DNA of 64,000 nucleotides from the NCBI GenBank assembly GCA_900318265.1, contig ONKA01000003.1, forward strand, positions 234,378 to 298,377, given 5' to 3'. Below are positions 40,646-49,211 of the stretch, piece by piece. The DNA is from an uncultured Bacteroidales bacterium (GTDB lineage: Bacteria > Bacteroidota > Bacteroidia > Bacteroidales > F082). Below the pieces are notes generated by a model. The model did no database searches, was not told where the DNA came from, and saw nothing but the letters and a program-made list of their open reading frames with translations. The stretch's first letter is position 1. Each line of letters begins with the position of its first letter. The translations under genes and the position numbers were made by a program.

Positions 40646-41494
40646 ATGAAGAATCAAACCAAAACAGTTAGTATTGTCATCATCGGAATTATATATCTGA
40701 TAGCCATTTTATTAGGCTATTTTGTTTTTAGGATGTTAAACACTGGACTACACGAATTGTGGGCCTTGTTTTTGGCCGATGTGGTGGCTACGGTCGTCGT
40801 GTGGGGATTTGGCCTTTTCTACAAAAACGTGTCGGTTTACGACCCCTATTGGAGCGTTGCGCCTCCTGTGATTTTCACCGTTTGGGCATTTTACAAGTCG
40901 ACCTTCACCTTGCCGGTAGTCTTACTGCTCATTGCCGTGTGGTATTGGGGCATCCGTTTGACGGGGAACTGGGCAATTACATTCAAAGGTCTTGCCCATG
41001 AGGATTGGCGCTATACTCGTTATCGCGAAACGCAGTCGCCCTTCGTTTTCCAAATCATCAATTTCTTTGGCTTGAACATGATGCCGACCGTTCTAGTGTT
41101 CGCAGCCATGCTTCCTGGATTCGGTTTGTTTGGGTCGATGGAAGCAGCCAATCTTTTAACTTGGCTCGGCTTTGCAATTTGCATTTCAGCCGCCAGTTTG
41201 CAGCTGGTTGCCGATACGCAGATCCATCGTTTCCGAGAAGAACACCCCGGACAATATTGTAATGTGGGTTTTTGGAAACACGGTCGTCACCCCAACTATC
41301 TCGGCGAAATCTCGATGTGGTGGGGCGTTTGGACGATGTATGCTTCAATCTATGGTTTTGATTGGTTGATCATCGCCCCTATTGCCATGACAGCACTCTT
41401 CCTGTTCATCAGCATCCCCATGATGGAACGACGCCAGCTCCAGAACAAGCCGGGCTATGCTGAATATAGGAAAAATACAAGAATGTTGATCTGA
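40646..41494 (+). CDS. DUF1295 (steroid 5-alpha-reductase-like) membrane protein
   Basis: 282-residue integral membrane protein of the DUF1295 family, related by fold to steroid 5-alpha reductases and isoprenylcysteine methyltransferases. Seven or so hydrophobic segments; family motifs are VYDPYWSVAPPVI, LTGNWAITFKGLAHEDWRYT and the C-terminal cofactor-binding GFWKHGRHPNYLGEISMWWG and MMERRQLQNKPGYAEYRKNT. The substrate in bacteria is unknown. It starts 7 bases after the GH92 stop and converges on the OmpA gene with a 3-base gap. Confidence 0.9.
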   Translation: MKNQTKTVSIVIIGIIYLIAILLGYFVFRMLNTGLHELWALFLADVVATVVVWGFGLFYKNVSVYDPYWSVAPPVIFTVWAFYKSTFTLPVVLLLIAVWYWGIRLTGNWAITFKGLAHEDWRYTRYRETQSPFVFQIINFFGLNMMPTVLVFAAMLPGFGLFGSMEAANLLTWLGFAICISAASLQLVADTQIHRFREEHPGQYCNVGFWKHGRHPNYLGEISMWWGVWTMYASIYGFDWLIIAPIAMTALFLFISIPMMERRQLQNKPGYAEYRKNTRMLI

Positions 41495-41497
41495 AGC

Positions 41498-42601
41498 TTA
41501 TTTCTTCACGAACTCCACACGACGGTTCTTGGCGCGTCCTTCTGCGGTGTCGTTAGAGGCGATGGGGGAGTGTGAACCCTTGCCCACGGGTGTGAGGCGT
41601 GATTGTGCGATACCTTGCTTCACAAGGGCGTTCACGATGGCCTCAGCCCTTTGTTGACTCAGCGGATCGTTTACGGCATCAGTGCCAGTGTTGTCGCAAT
41701 GGCCTTGCACCTCAAACTCAAGCTCGGGATGCTCTTGCATCAGTTTAGCCACACGGTTGATTTCAATGACGGATTCAGGCTTCAAGTCGGCCTTGCCAGT
41801 CTCGAAAGTGATGGCGTAGGAAACGATTTTGCCGTCAGTGGTGAGGCGGTCGTAGAGCGGCACGGCACCTTGGGCGATGCGCACATTGCTCAATCCAGTG
41901 TAGCGATAGAACGCGCCGCTGGCAAAGAATAAATAGCCAGGGGCCTTCATGGCCGGCACGTTAATCATACGCACGCCGTTCACATAGCCCTTGAAAGCCC
42001 GCTGGTTGAACGAGAAAGCGAAGTGGTTCCACTCTCCAGCAACCACTGGGTTGTCCTTTTCCAGATAGTCGCTGTTGCCCGAGTTCAGCCCCAGCATCTT
42101 CTCTCCACTCGACTGGTTATCTCCATCCGGTTTCAGCAGGCTCCACGTTAGGCTGCACGACCCGTCTTCCCTGTACCAGAACTTTACAAAGCTCGAAGCA
42201 TTGTAGTAGCTGTCGTCGCCGCGGTCGCCGAAATAAATGCTCATATCGAGCGTTGTCTCCTCCTCGTCCCCCGTATTCATCGGAGCCACGTAGAGGTCGA
42301 ACTCCACCGTGAACACCTCTGGCAGCCAATCCCATTTCTTTTTTATCAGTGGCATCACTTGCCCCAGCCCGTTGTCGGTGAAGGCAATCACGTTGCGTCC
42401 CTGCTGCTGCGCCATCTCCGCATAGCCATCCAGCAAATCCCACCTCAGCGGGAACTCTCCTATTTTCTCCCCTTCAAAGTTGTCGTCGAAGATGATTTCA
42501 TCGCCAGGGACGAAGTCGCTCTTAGCATAGGTGGTTTCTTGAGCCGTTGCAGCCATTCCGGCAAACAAAAGCATCGCTATTGCAGTAATAAACTTCTTCA
42601 T
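41498..42601 (-). CDS. OmpA family protein with lectin-like N-terminal domain
   Basis: 367 residues: signal peptide MKKFITAIAMLLFAGMAATA, then a concanavalin/LamG-like beta domain (IIFDDNFEGEKIGEFPLRWD ... GEWNHFAFSFNQRAFKGYVN ... MINVPAM), then an OmpA C-terminal peptidoglycan-binding domain (ITFETGKADLKPESVIEINR; FEVQGHCDNTGTDAVNDPLS; QQRAEAIVNALVKQGI; RAKNRRVEFVKK). It likely tethers the outer membrane to the cell wall. Monocistronic with its own promoter box; vsr lies upstream in the same direction. Confidence 0.9.
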   Translation of the reverse strand: MKKFITAIAMLLFAGMAATAQETTYAKSDFVPGDEIIFDDNFEGEKIGEFPLRWDLLDGYAEMAQQQGRNVIAFTDNGLGQVMPLIKKKWDWLPEVFTVEFDLYVAPMNTGDEEETTLDMSIYFGDRGDDSYYNASSFVKFWYREDGSCSLTWSLLKPDGDNQSSGEKMLGLNSGNSDYLEKDNPVVAGEWNHFAFSFNQRAFKGYVNGVRMINVPAMKAPGYLFFASGAFYRYTGLSNVRIAQGAVPLYDRLTTDGKIVSYAITFETGKADLKPESVIEINRVAKLMQEHPELEFEVQGHCDNTGTDAVNDPLSQQRAEAIVNALVKQGIAQSRLTPVGKGSHSPIASNDTAEGRAKNRRVEFVKK

Positions 42602-42629
42602 TTTTAATGCGTTTTGATTGGTTTAGGCT

Positions 42630-42638
42630 GCAAAGATA
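42630..42638 (-). promoter_or_regulatory. Promoter -7 box of the OmpA gene
   Basis: TATCTTTGC on the minus strand, 28 bases before the ATG. Confidence 0.5.
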
Positions 42639-42655
42639 GAAAGATATTTTAATTC

Positions 42656-43231
42656 TCACCTCTTTTCGTAATTCTCTTTTTCCGCTGCAATAGAAATAGG
42701 AGTCTCCTGAACATCGTAGGGTACCACCTTCGGCTGGTGCAAGGCCAAGAAATATTCGTTGAGCAACAGTTCCACGCGGAGCATCGTCTCCTCAATGCGT
42801 TTGGGCGTCAGCTGGCACTCCCATACCACGATGACCTGCCAGCCGTTGTCGTGCAGCACTTGGTAGTTCTGCTGGTCGCGTTCCTGGTTTCTTTTGATTT
42901 TGTTCACCCAAAACTCCCTATTTGTCTGCGGAGTTTTACAACATTGGGAACTTTCTTCTCTAAACTCTAAATTGACTCCGTCGAATGCTTCGCATTTCTC
43001 AACACTAAACTCAACAAAATGTCCATGCCAGAAACACCCATTCACAAAAATCGCCGTCCGATACCGCCGCATGACAATATCCGGTTTGCCTGGCACGCTC
43101 TTCACGTTGAGGCGATAGCGGTAGCCGTGTCGCCACAGCCATTGCCGCACCTTCAGCTCAGGCTTGGTGCCTTTGCCGTGGATGCGCGACATCACGCGGT
43201 GGCGTTGTTCGGGTGTGAGACGGTCGGTCAT
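42656..43231 (-). CDS. vsr: Very short patch repair endonuclease, with repeat-derived insertion
   Basis: Nicks 5' of the T in T:G mismatches formed by deamination of 5-methylcytosine. The 191 residues show RHRVMSRIHGKGTKPELKVR, RLNVKSVPGKPDIVMRRYRT (catalytic Asp), IFVNGCFWHGH, and VIVVWECQLT; typical Vsr is about 140-155 residues. Between FWHGH and the conserved REFWVNKIKRNQERD there are about 20 extra residues (SVEKCEAFDGVNLEFREE), coded by the same repeat found in ileS. The insertion replaces the Cys of the usual HGHxC zinc site. Vsr proteins pair with C5-cytosine methylases; two such genes lie 8-10 kb away in the defence cluster, but it is not in that operon. Confidence 0.88.
   Translation of the reverse strand: MTDRLTPEQRHRVMSRIHGKGTKPELKVRQWLWRHGYRYRLNVKSVPGKPDIVMRRYRTAIFVNGCFWHGHFVEFSVEKCEAFDGVNLEFREESSQCCKTPQTNREFWVNKIKRNQERDQQNYQVLHDNGWQVIVVWECQLTPKRIEETMLRVELLLNEYFLALHQPKVVPYDVQETPISIAAEKENYEKR
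42961..43012 (-). repeat. GACTCCGTCGAAT repeat in frame in vsr
   Basis: ATTGACTCCGTCGAATGCTT then CGCATTTC, flanked by TAAACTCTAA and CTAAACTC words. On the minus strand it reads KCEAFDGVN; the ileS copy reads KCSAFDGVN in the same phase. Confidence 0.75.
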
Positions 43232-43247
43232 AGAATTGAAAACAAAT

Positions 43248-43256
43248 ACAAAGATA
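43248..43256 (-). promoter_or_regulatory. Promoter -7 box of vsr
   Basis: TATCTTTGT on the minus strand, 16 bases before the ATG. Confidence 0.45.
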
Positions 43257-43287
43257 CGTTATTTCTATTTCGAGAGCCCATTTTTTG

Positions 43288-43296
43288 TATTTTTGC
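43288..43296 (+). promoter_or_regulatory. Promoter -7 box of the 43321 lipoprotein gene
   Basis: TATTTTTGC, 24 bases before the ATG; divergent from vsr. Confidence 0.5.
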
Positions 43297-43320
43297 TTCA
43301 TCAACCAAACTTATTGACGT

Positions 43321-44418
43321 ATGAAAAAATGTAATCTCTTTATTGCTGGCATGCTTTGCCTGATGCTGTTTTCCTGCAAGGAAAGCAACAAGCCCATCAT
43401 GACGATCGACCAGGTGAACGCGTCGTGGCAGACCACACCCATCAGTGGGGTGAAAAACGCGGAAATCAAAGACATGGTCATGGCCTTCCAAAAACAATGG
43501 CCTACCAACTCCGTCGCAATGTTGCTGAAGGATCTCCAACTTCCTGAGGACCAACAGCAATACATCTCCGTCTATGACCAGGAGAACAACTATATGAGTT
43601 TTGCCGAGGGAAGCGACGATCGCGAAGCGGAGAGCATGTGGGCCAACCTGAGGCAGCGTTCCAACGGCCATCAGCTTTTTGGCATCACTTTCTCCCAACC
43701 CTCTTCTGCCGTGAAGTCGTTCTTGGCTTTCTACGACTACGACCCGTCGAAAGGAACGCTGACGCCTGAAACCAGTTTAGCCAACCTGTTCACCCCGTCG
43801 TTTGCGAATGTGGAGTTGGGATACACGCTTCCGCAAGAAGGCAATGAATTGGTGGTGAACGAGTATTTCATGAATTGGTGGACGGCGATACGGCATGTCT
43901 ACAGTTGGGACGGCATGAAGCCTTGCAACCCAGTGGCCGAGTTTGCAATGTTCGATGAGGCCGTGGAAAAGTATGTTAATAACTATGAGATCTATGAGAT
44001 GGGCGATTTCAGCAAATACGCCTTGATTGACATCGACGAAGACGGCGAGCCGGAGCTGTGGCTGAGCACCGACGACGAGGAGTATCAGGCTGTGCTGTCC
44101 ATTGTGGAAGGCAAGCTCACCCTCGTTGCAGGCAAGGACTACAAGCGCCACCTGATCTTCTGCAAAGGCGTTGTCGGCGATGCCGGTGGCTGTGGGACGG
44201 TTTGTTTCTACGCTCGTTATTTCAAACTGAAGAACAGCGCTCCTGAATTCGAGTTCCATGACATGCAGAGTTATGATTTCGAGCTGGACGATATGGTGCA
44301 CAGTTATGCCAAAGACGAGGAAGAGCTCACTAACGAGGAAGGTGAGGCCATCTTCGAATCTTTTGGCGAGCCTTACGATCCCGTTGTGGAATGGCACCCG
44401 TTAAAGGTGGCGGAGTGA
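43321..44418 (+). CDS. Lipoprotein of unknown function
   Basis: 365 residues; the signal peptide MKKCNLFIAGMLCLMLFSC ends in the lipobox LFSC (Cys 19). I do not recognise the family. DIDEDGEPELWLSTDDEE (near 240) resembles an EF-hand/FG-GAP-like DxDxDG calcium loop, and the stretch after it (YQAVLSIVEGKLTLVAGKDY) is beta-rich, as in lipoproteins that couple such a loop to a VCBS-like fold. The C-terminus is acidic. It overlaps no neighbour and converges on the HAD gene with a 5-base gap. Confidence 0.72.
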   Translation: MKKCNLFIAGMLCLMLFSCKESNKPIMTIDQVNASWQTTPISGVKNAEIKDMVMAFQKQWPTNSVAMLLKDLQLPEDQQQYISVYDQENNYMSFAEGSDDREAESMWANLRQRSNGHQLFGITFSQPSSAVKSFLAFYDYDPSKGTLTPETSLANLFTPSFANVELGYTLPQEGNELVVNEYFMNWWTAIRHVYSWDGMKPCNPVAEFAMFDEAVEKYVNNYEIYEMGDFSKYALIDIDEDGEPELWLSTDDEEYQAVLSIVEGKLTLVAGKDYKRHLIFCKGVVGDAGGCGTVCFYARYFKLKNSAPEFEFHDMQSYDFELDDMVHSYAKDEEELTNEEGEAIFESFGEPYDPVVEWHPLKVAE

Positions 44419-44423
44419 CCTGG

Positions 44424-45071
44424 TTAGGGAATGAGCATTTTCAGTAGTTCTTGTGCTGAATTTGCGACACTCAATCCAACGACTTCATTCATGTTGCGAT
44501 ACCCCCATCCGACGGCGATGCCCATGATGCCGCCGTTGGCAGCGGTCTCCATATCGGTGTCGGAGTCGCCGACCATGACGGCATCCTCTTTCTCGATGCC
44601 CGCCTTGCGAAGCACCTCGCCGACGATTTCAGGGTCGGGCTTGAGGGGAAAGTCGGGGCGACCGCCCAGGACCGCTACAAAGGGGATCTCTGGGAAGAAC
44701 TCCTTGATGAGGTGTTCGGTGCCTTCTTGGAACTTGTTGGAGGCGACGGCCAGCATCATGCCTTCTTGGTGCAGTTGGGTCAAGAGGTCGTGTATGCCAG
44801 GAAAGGGTTTGGTGTGAACGTCAATATGGTTAATGTAATAGGCCTTAAAGTCATTGTAGGTAGCGTCCACCATGTCGTCGTCTTTATGACCAACGGGTAA
44901 AGCTTTTCGCATCAGGTTGCGGGCGCCGTGGCCTACCATGGCCATGATTTCGTCGCGCGTAAAAGTCGGGAAACCTCTCAAACTCATGGCGTGGTTGACG
45001 GCCTCCTTGAGGTCGTCGATGGTGTCGAGCAGCGTGCCGTCGAGGTCGAAGATGACGAGTTTGGGTTTCAT
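44424..45071 (-). CDS. HAD family phosphatase, phosphoglycolate phosphatase-like
   Basis: 215-residue haloacid dehalogenase-superfamily hydrolase. Motif I is LVIFDLDGTLLDTIDDLKEA, motif II is MMLAVASNKFQEGTEHLI (Ser), the Lys is in FPLKPDPEIV and motif IV is DAVMVGDSDTDMETAANGG. The helical cap between residues 15 and 80 is of the Gph type. The likely substrate is phosphoglycolate or another small phosphate ester; specificity cannot be read. Monocistronic. Confidence 0.88.
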   Translation of the reverse strand: MKPKLVIFDLDGTLLDTIDDLKEAVNHAMSLRGFPTFTRDEIMAMVGHGARNLMRKALPVGHKDDDMVDATYNDFKAYYINHIDVHTKPFPGIHDLLTQLHQEGMMLAVASNKFQEGTEHLIKEFFPEIPFVAVLGGRPDFPLKPDPEIVGEVLRKAGIEKEDAVMVGDSDTDMETAANGGIMGIAVGWGYRNMNEVVGLSVANSAQELLKMLIP

Positions 45072-45090
45072 AAGATTTCTCTTTATGCTG

Positions 45091-45099
45091 CAAATGTAC
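45091..45099 (-). promoter_or_regulatory. Promoter -7 box of the HAD gene
   Basis: TACATTTGC on the minus strand, 19 bases before the ATG. Confidence 0.45.
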
Positions 45100-45163
45100 G
45101 ATTATTCCATCCTTGACGCTCTAAATAAATGCAATAAAGCACGATAAAAGGCGTTATCTGTTT

Positions 45164-45750
45164 ATGAGACAATTCTTTACTTATCTGCTTCTGATAGTGC
45201 TTGGCCTGGTGTTTCTATCAGGTTGTCAAGCGCAAAAAGCCTCCATCCGCGGTCTTCAAGGCGAGATTGCCTACAAAGTTACCTTGCCCGATGGGTTTGA
45301 TCCAACAACCGACCAATGCCCGATGGTGATCCTGATGCACGGCATCTTCTCCAGCAAGGACTATATCCCTATGCCGCAGCTCGCAAGAGGGCTTGCCGAA
45401 GCCGGCATCGCCTCCATCCGCTTCGACTTCGGTGGACATGGCAAAAGCGAAGGAACCCGCCGGAATACATCCGCTGTTGGGGATTGTATAAGCTGGGGCG
45501 CGAATACCTCGTCACCACGCAGCAGCTCGACATCTATGGCACTGCGGCTGATTATCACGGCCCTGTGCTCCTCCTCCACGGCGATCGCGACGGCATCGTG
45601 CCGATGTGGTGCAGCGAGCGATACCTTGAGGCCTACGGCCCTCATGCCACCCTAAAAGTGGTGGAAGGCGAAAACCACACCATCACGCGCCGTCGCAAGC
45701 AGGTTGTTGGTGAGACGGTGGAGTTTTTTAGAGGGGTGTTTGGGAGGTGA
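45164..45750 (+). pseudogene. Alpha/beta hydrolase lipoprotein, core deleted
   Basis: A lipoprotein esterase-like alpha/beta hydrolase that has lost its middle. The N-terminal part (signal peptide with LSGC; MVILMHGIFSSKDYIPMPQL; SIRFDFGGHGKSEG) ends near 45460; the C-terminal part (NPPEYIRCWGLYKLGREYLV, LLLHGDRDGIVP with the acid Asp, VEGENHTI with the catalytic His) continues in a different frame. The nucleophile elbow GxSxG and about 100 residues between are absent, judged against the usual 300-residue family. The remaining open frame reads nonsense after SEGTRRNTSAV. It lies at the edge of the defence cluster and could mark the damage from an insertion or deletion there. Confidence 0.8.
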
Positions 45751-45814
45751 TGGTTATCGCCAGCGGCGGGAAGATAATGGCTGGGATGGCTTGGAGGCAG
45801 GACAATTTCTGTTT

Positions 45815-48040
45815 TTAGTTCGGTTTATCGAAAAGGAAGTCAAACGTTTGATAAGGCGTATTGTCACCAATTAAGCGAGCTAAATCCTCTGGTGAACGGG
45901 AGTGACCGGCTGAGGCTGCTCTTGGAAGCATATAACCAATTGGTTGCTTAAATCTGTAATAATTCCCTAGTTTAAATAGTAATCTTACAGGGTTCTCGTT
46001 ATCTGTCAGATTAGTCAATGTGATGGATTCAATCTTATATGCCCCAAGAAGAGGTTTGTTGTCAAATGGCGCGAGATATTTGATTCGGGAGAAATCCTGC
46101 ATCAAGTTGGGCTTGTATCCCGAAAGAAATTCTTCAGCTGTACCCTCCATCAAAGCTTCTAAATCATTGACCTTTTTGTCAATGGAGAATACGATCATCA
46201 ATTCTTCTTTCTTTTGTTGAGGACCCTTCATTCCACTAGTGTAGCCCATTTCCTTCAGTTTTTGTGTTGGGTCTTCTCCTAATTTATAGTCTTCTTTTTC
46301 AGTTATAAAGAAATACTTCTTTAGTTCAGATAACAATGCCTCGTTTTCTTGTCTTTCCTGCTCGTTTTCAGAGTTTTCCAAAGCCAACACAAACACCTCT
46401 TCATTGGCAAACGGGGTGAATACCTTGCCTAACAGGTTCTTCAAATTGTCGTCGATATAGCCTTTGGCGTAGGTGGATGGCTTGGGAGCAAAGGCATAGA
46501 ATTGGAACTTGGATGCCAACACCTCTTGGATTTTCTTTCTGAAAATGGTTCTAACGTGCGACTTCCATTGCGCCTTCTCCGATTCTTTGTTTCGCGCGTA
46601 CATTCTGACAACAAATAGGAAATTGATGTCATAATACATCAACAACAAGGTGTCGCGGTCGAAGAGGCGATTGTCGAATTGGGTGGAGATATAGGTCTCT
46701 TCACGGGGTTTGACATTCAAGTCGTTCCCTTCGGTATCAGTGCCACGGTCATATGTCGGTTGGTCGTCAACAAAAGCGGACAGGAAGAAATTGGGAATGA
46801 TGTCATATCCCTCGTTGGGCGAATCAGGGCGCAGCCTTATGTCTTTGAATCTTTCAACTGTCTCACTTTTCATCCGTCGCCCTTCTTCGTTGTCTTTCCA
46901 CAAGTCAATGTTCCATTGTATCACATTGCGGGCGTAGGTGTATTGCTTCGAAACGGAAGGCTTTCCAAGAGCCGTCGACATCTTGTAATACTTGGAATCG
47001 CCGATGTAGTACACTTCTCTGTTTTGGTGCGAGGTGAGTGCCAAGTCAGTGTACATGTGGTCCACTTGCTTGCCATCGTCTTGGTCGGCCAAACCGGGCG
47101 GTATTTTGTCATGAGAAGTGCCTATGAGTTCGTCTATCATCGCCTCAAAGATGATATTGTATTTCTTGGCAAGCAGATATTCCTTGTTTTCGGTGTTGAC
47201 AGCAAGCAGGTAGGTGTTGTCGAAAAATGCATAACAGAGTTCCCATAGCAGCACCGCTTTGTCGGAGAAATACTTGTATCGGATTTCTTTCAGTCTGGTC
47301 TTGCCATAGCCTTTGCGATAGGTCTCAAACTGCGACGGAGCGAGCAACTCATATTGCATATTGATGGGTGCACGGAATCCATACTCGCGGTTGACATAGT
47401 CAAGGATGGAGAAGAAGATGACGAACAGCTCCTCGTCGAAATTGATTTGCCGTTTGCGGTTGACGGGTTCCAGATAAACCGGAGTGCCGTTTTGGAGGAT
47501 GGCTTCTGATTGTGAGATGGTCCGCGTCCAGTTGATTTTGTTGTGGCCAGAGTGGATGTTTTTGACCGTGTATAGAAAGAAATCCTGGTTCTCTTGGTTG
47601 AATTGGATGAGGGACAGGATGATGTCGAGATAGGTGTTGGCTTGATGTCGCATCCCCTTCCCCGAACGCGGAAGCCGACGGTAATAGATGGCCTGTGAAT
47701 CGGGTTTATGCTGGTGGTAAACAGCAATAGTCCTATAAATCCATACGGCAAACTCGTAAAGGAACTTGCGGTATTCTTGTGTCAAGTGTTTCTGCTGCCC
47801 TTCAGGTGTGATGATTTCTTTTGGGTCGACAGTTGTATTGGGGCCAATCACCAATTGATCCTTGTCGTTAAGCAGAACCTTTGGAAGGATGAACACGCAA
47901 TCGGGTATGGCGGGCTCGTAGTAATAACCCACATAGCCCACACTGACTTTGTGGTCGATGTCTTGCAACTCACTGATACCGTGCAGGGCCACTTTGACAT
48001 CTTCGGCAGCATATTGGTGTTCCTCAAAAATGATATACAT
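45815..48040 (-). CDS. LlaJI/McrC-like restriction nuclease subunit
   Basis: 741 residues. Together with the McrB-like motor it should form the DNA-cutting part of an NTP-dependent restriction system. A beta-rich N-terminal domain (1-80) precedes a helical region (RKFLYEFAVWIYRTIAVYHQ) and a PD-(D/E)XK nuclease core: Asp 332 in HMYTDLALTS, then REVYYIGDSKYYK with Asp 348 and Lys 350, followed by SKQYTYARNVIQWN. The C-terminal 300 residues are an extension whose last part (FSRIKYLAPFDNKPLLGAYK ... RLLFKLGNYYRF) is beta-rich and may read DNA. I assign it to the LlaJI restriction family because of the motifs and because two C5-methylases and an McrB-like gene precede it; McrC proper is only about 350 residues. 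Start ATG overlaps the previous stop by one base (TAATG). Confidence 0.72.
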   Translation of the reverse strand: MYIIFEEHQYAAEDVKVALHGISELQDIDHKVSVGYVGYYYEPAIPDCVFILPKVLLNDKDQLVIGPNTTVDPKEIITPEGQQKHLTQEYRKFLYEFAVWIYRTIAVYHQHKPDSQAIYYRRLPRSGKGMRHQANTYLDIILSLIQFNQENQDFFLYTVKNIHSGHNKINWTRTISQSEAILQNGTPVYLEPVNRKRQINFDEELFVIFFSILDYVNREYGFRAPINMQYELLAPSQFETYRKGYGKTRLKEIRYKYFSDKAVLLWELCYAFFDNTYLLAVNTENKEYLLAKKYNIIFEAMIDELIGTSHDKIPPGLADQDDGKQVDHMYTDLALTSHQNREVYYIGDSKYYKMSTALGKPSVSKQYTYARNVIQWNIDLWKDNEEGRRMKSETVERFKDIRLRPDSPNEGYDIIPNFFLSAFVDDQPTYDRGTDTEGNDLNVKPREETYISTQFDNRLFDRDTLLLMYYDINFLFVVRMYARNKESEKAQWKSHVRTIFRKKIQEVLASKFQFYAFAPKPSTYAKGYIDDNLKNLLGKVFTPFANEEVFVLALENSENEQERQENEALLSELKKYFFITEKEDYKLGEDPTQKLKEMGYTSGMKGPQQKKEELMIVFSIDKKVNDLEALMEGTAEEFLSGYKPNLMQDFSRIKYLAPFDNKPLLGAYKIESITLTNLTDNENPVRLLFKLGNYYRFKQPIGYMLPRAASAGHSRSPEDLARLIGDNTPYQTFDFLFDKPN

Positions 48041-49203
48041 TAGTCCTTGTCGTTTTTGATTCTGTCGCCCAAATTTTGTTCTATTTCTTCGATGGTAGGG
48101 ATGGTGCCTTCCACTTTCTCCGGATAGAGTTTGGCCAGTTCGTACTCCGAAATGCCTAAAGGCTGATTGCTGGCTTCCAGTGCATATTGTGCCACAAGGC
48201 TATCTTTCTCCTTGCAAATCAAGATGCCGATTGTGGGATTGTCACGCCCTTCTTTCTTCAATATGTGGTTGCATGCCACGACATACCCTCCGAGTTGTCC
48301 GGCATCGGCAAACTCAAACTTGCCGATTTTCACCTCAATCACTACATAGCACGACAAGTTCAGATTGTAGAAAAGTAGGTCGATAAAATTCTCTGTGTCA
48401 CCAATCTGCAAGCGGTATTCCTTGCCTACATAAGCGAAGCCTGTGCCTAATTCTACCAAAAACTGTGTGATATTGTTGAGCAGTTTGTCTTTCAACAAGC
48501 GTTCATTATATCTGCCAGTAATGCCAGTAAAGGCGAAGTTGTATGGGTCTTTGGTCAATTCTTGCGCCAGGTCGCCTGTGGGTTTGGGCAAGGTGTGCTC
48601 GAAGTTTGTCAAAGCCTTACCTTGCCGTTCGTATAGGTCGGTGCCCATAAAATTGAGCAGCATATTTCGACTCCATCCGTTCTGCACGGTCTGATGGACG
48701 AAGAACAAGGCTTTTTTCATGTCGCCTTTCGCCTTGTCGATGATTGCCATGTGATGACCCCATGGGACATGGCACAAATCGGAGATGACATTTTGGGCAA
48801 AAGCCGAATCAAATTCTTCAGCAACTTGCTGAGGATTTGATAAGCTTTGGGCAAGTAAAGGCTTGTCTTCAGATTCTTCAGCAACTTGCTGAAGATTTCC
48901 AATTGCTTCGGAATAAAGGATATAACATCGTTTAGCATATCTAATGTTCGACTCGGAAAGACCGGAAGCATCAGGCAAAGCATGTTTTAGATCACGGCTT
49001 AGCGATGCATAGAATGCACTACCATATTTGTTTTCGGCATCAAGCATCACGATGTCGCGACCCAATTCAAGATAGAATAAGATCATCTCTTCATTCACTT
49101 TTACCGCCGCTTTGATTTGGCTGCTGCGGTAACGTGAACTCAGTTCGTTGATCCACCGGGAATAGTCTTTGTCCAATATCGAGATAGATTGTCCCATACC
49201 CAT
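48040..49203 (-). CDS. DUF1016/YhcG PDDEXK nuclease domain protein
   Basis: About 387 residues of the YhcG family: an N-terminal helical DUF1016 domain (AAVKVNEEMILFYLELGRDI; SESNIRYAKRCYILYSEAIG; VPWGHHMAIIDKAKGDMKKA) and a C-terminal PD-(D/E)XK domain (DTENFIDLLFYNLNLSCYVV then IEVKIGKFEFADAGQLGGYV). YhcG proteins occur in restriction and other defence islands; their role is unsettled. The middle has a duplicated NLQQVAEE / NPQQVAEEF stretch, in DNA a TTCAGCAACTTGCTGA palindrome present twice (48825, 48882). I take ATG 49203 as start, 8 bases after the mcrB-like stop; an in-frame ATG at 49245 would overlap it by 34 bases. Confidence 0.87.
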   Translation of the reverse strand: MGMGQSISILDKDYSRWINELSSRYRSSQIKAAVKVNEEMILFYLELGRDIVMLDAENKYGSAFYASLSRDLKHALPDASGLSESNIRYAKRCYILYSEAIGNLQQVAEESEDKPLLAQSLSNPQQVAEEFDSAFAQNVISDLCHVPWGHHMAIIDKAKGDMKKALFFVHQTVQNGWSRNMLLNFMGTDLYERQGKALTNFEHTLPKPTGDLAQELTKDPYNFAFTGITGRYNERLLKDKLLNNITQFLVELGTGFAYVGKEYRLQIGDTENFIDLLFYNLNLSCYVVIEVKIGKFEFADAGQLGGYVVACNHILKKEGRDNPTIGILICKEKDSLVAQYALEASNQPLGISEYELAKLYPEKVEGTIPTIEEIEQNLGDRIKNDKD

Positions 49204-49211
49204 CGCGTTAT

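Noticed and set aside
45815-48040. Naming the 741-residue nuclease as plain McrC
   Set aside because: McrC is about half this length and does not come with two C5-methylases; the LlaJI family fits better, though without a search this stays provisional.
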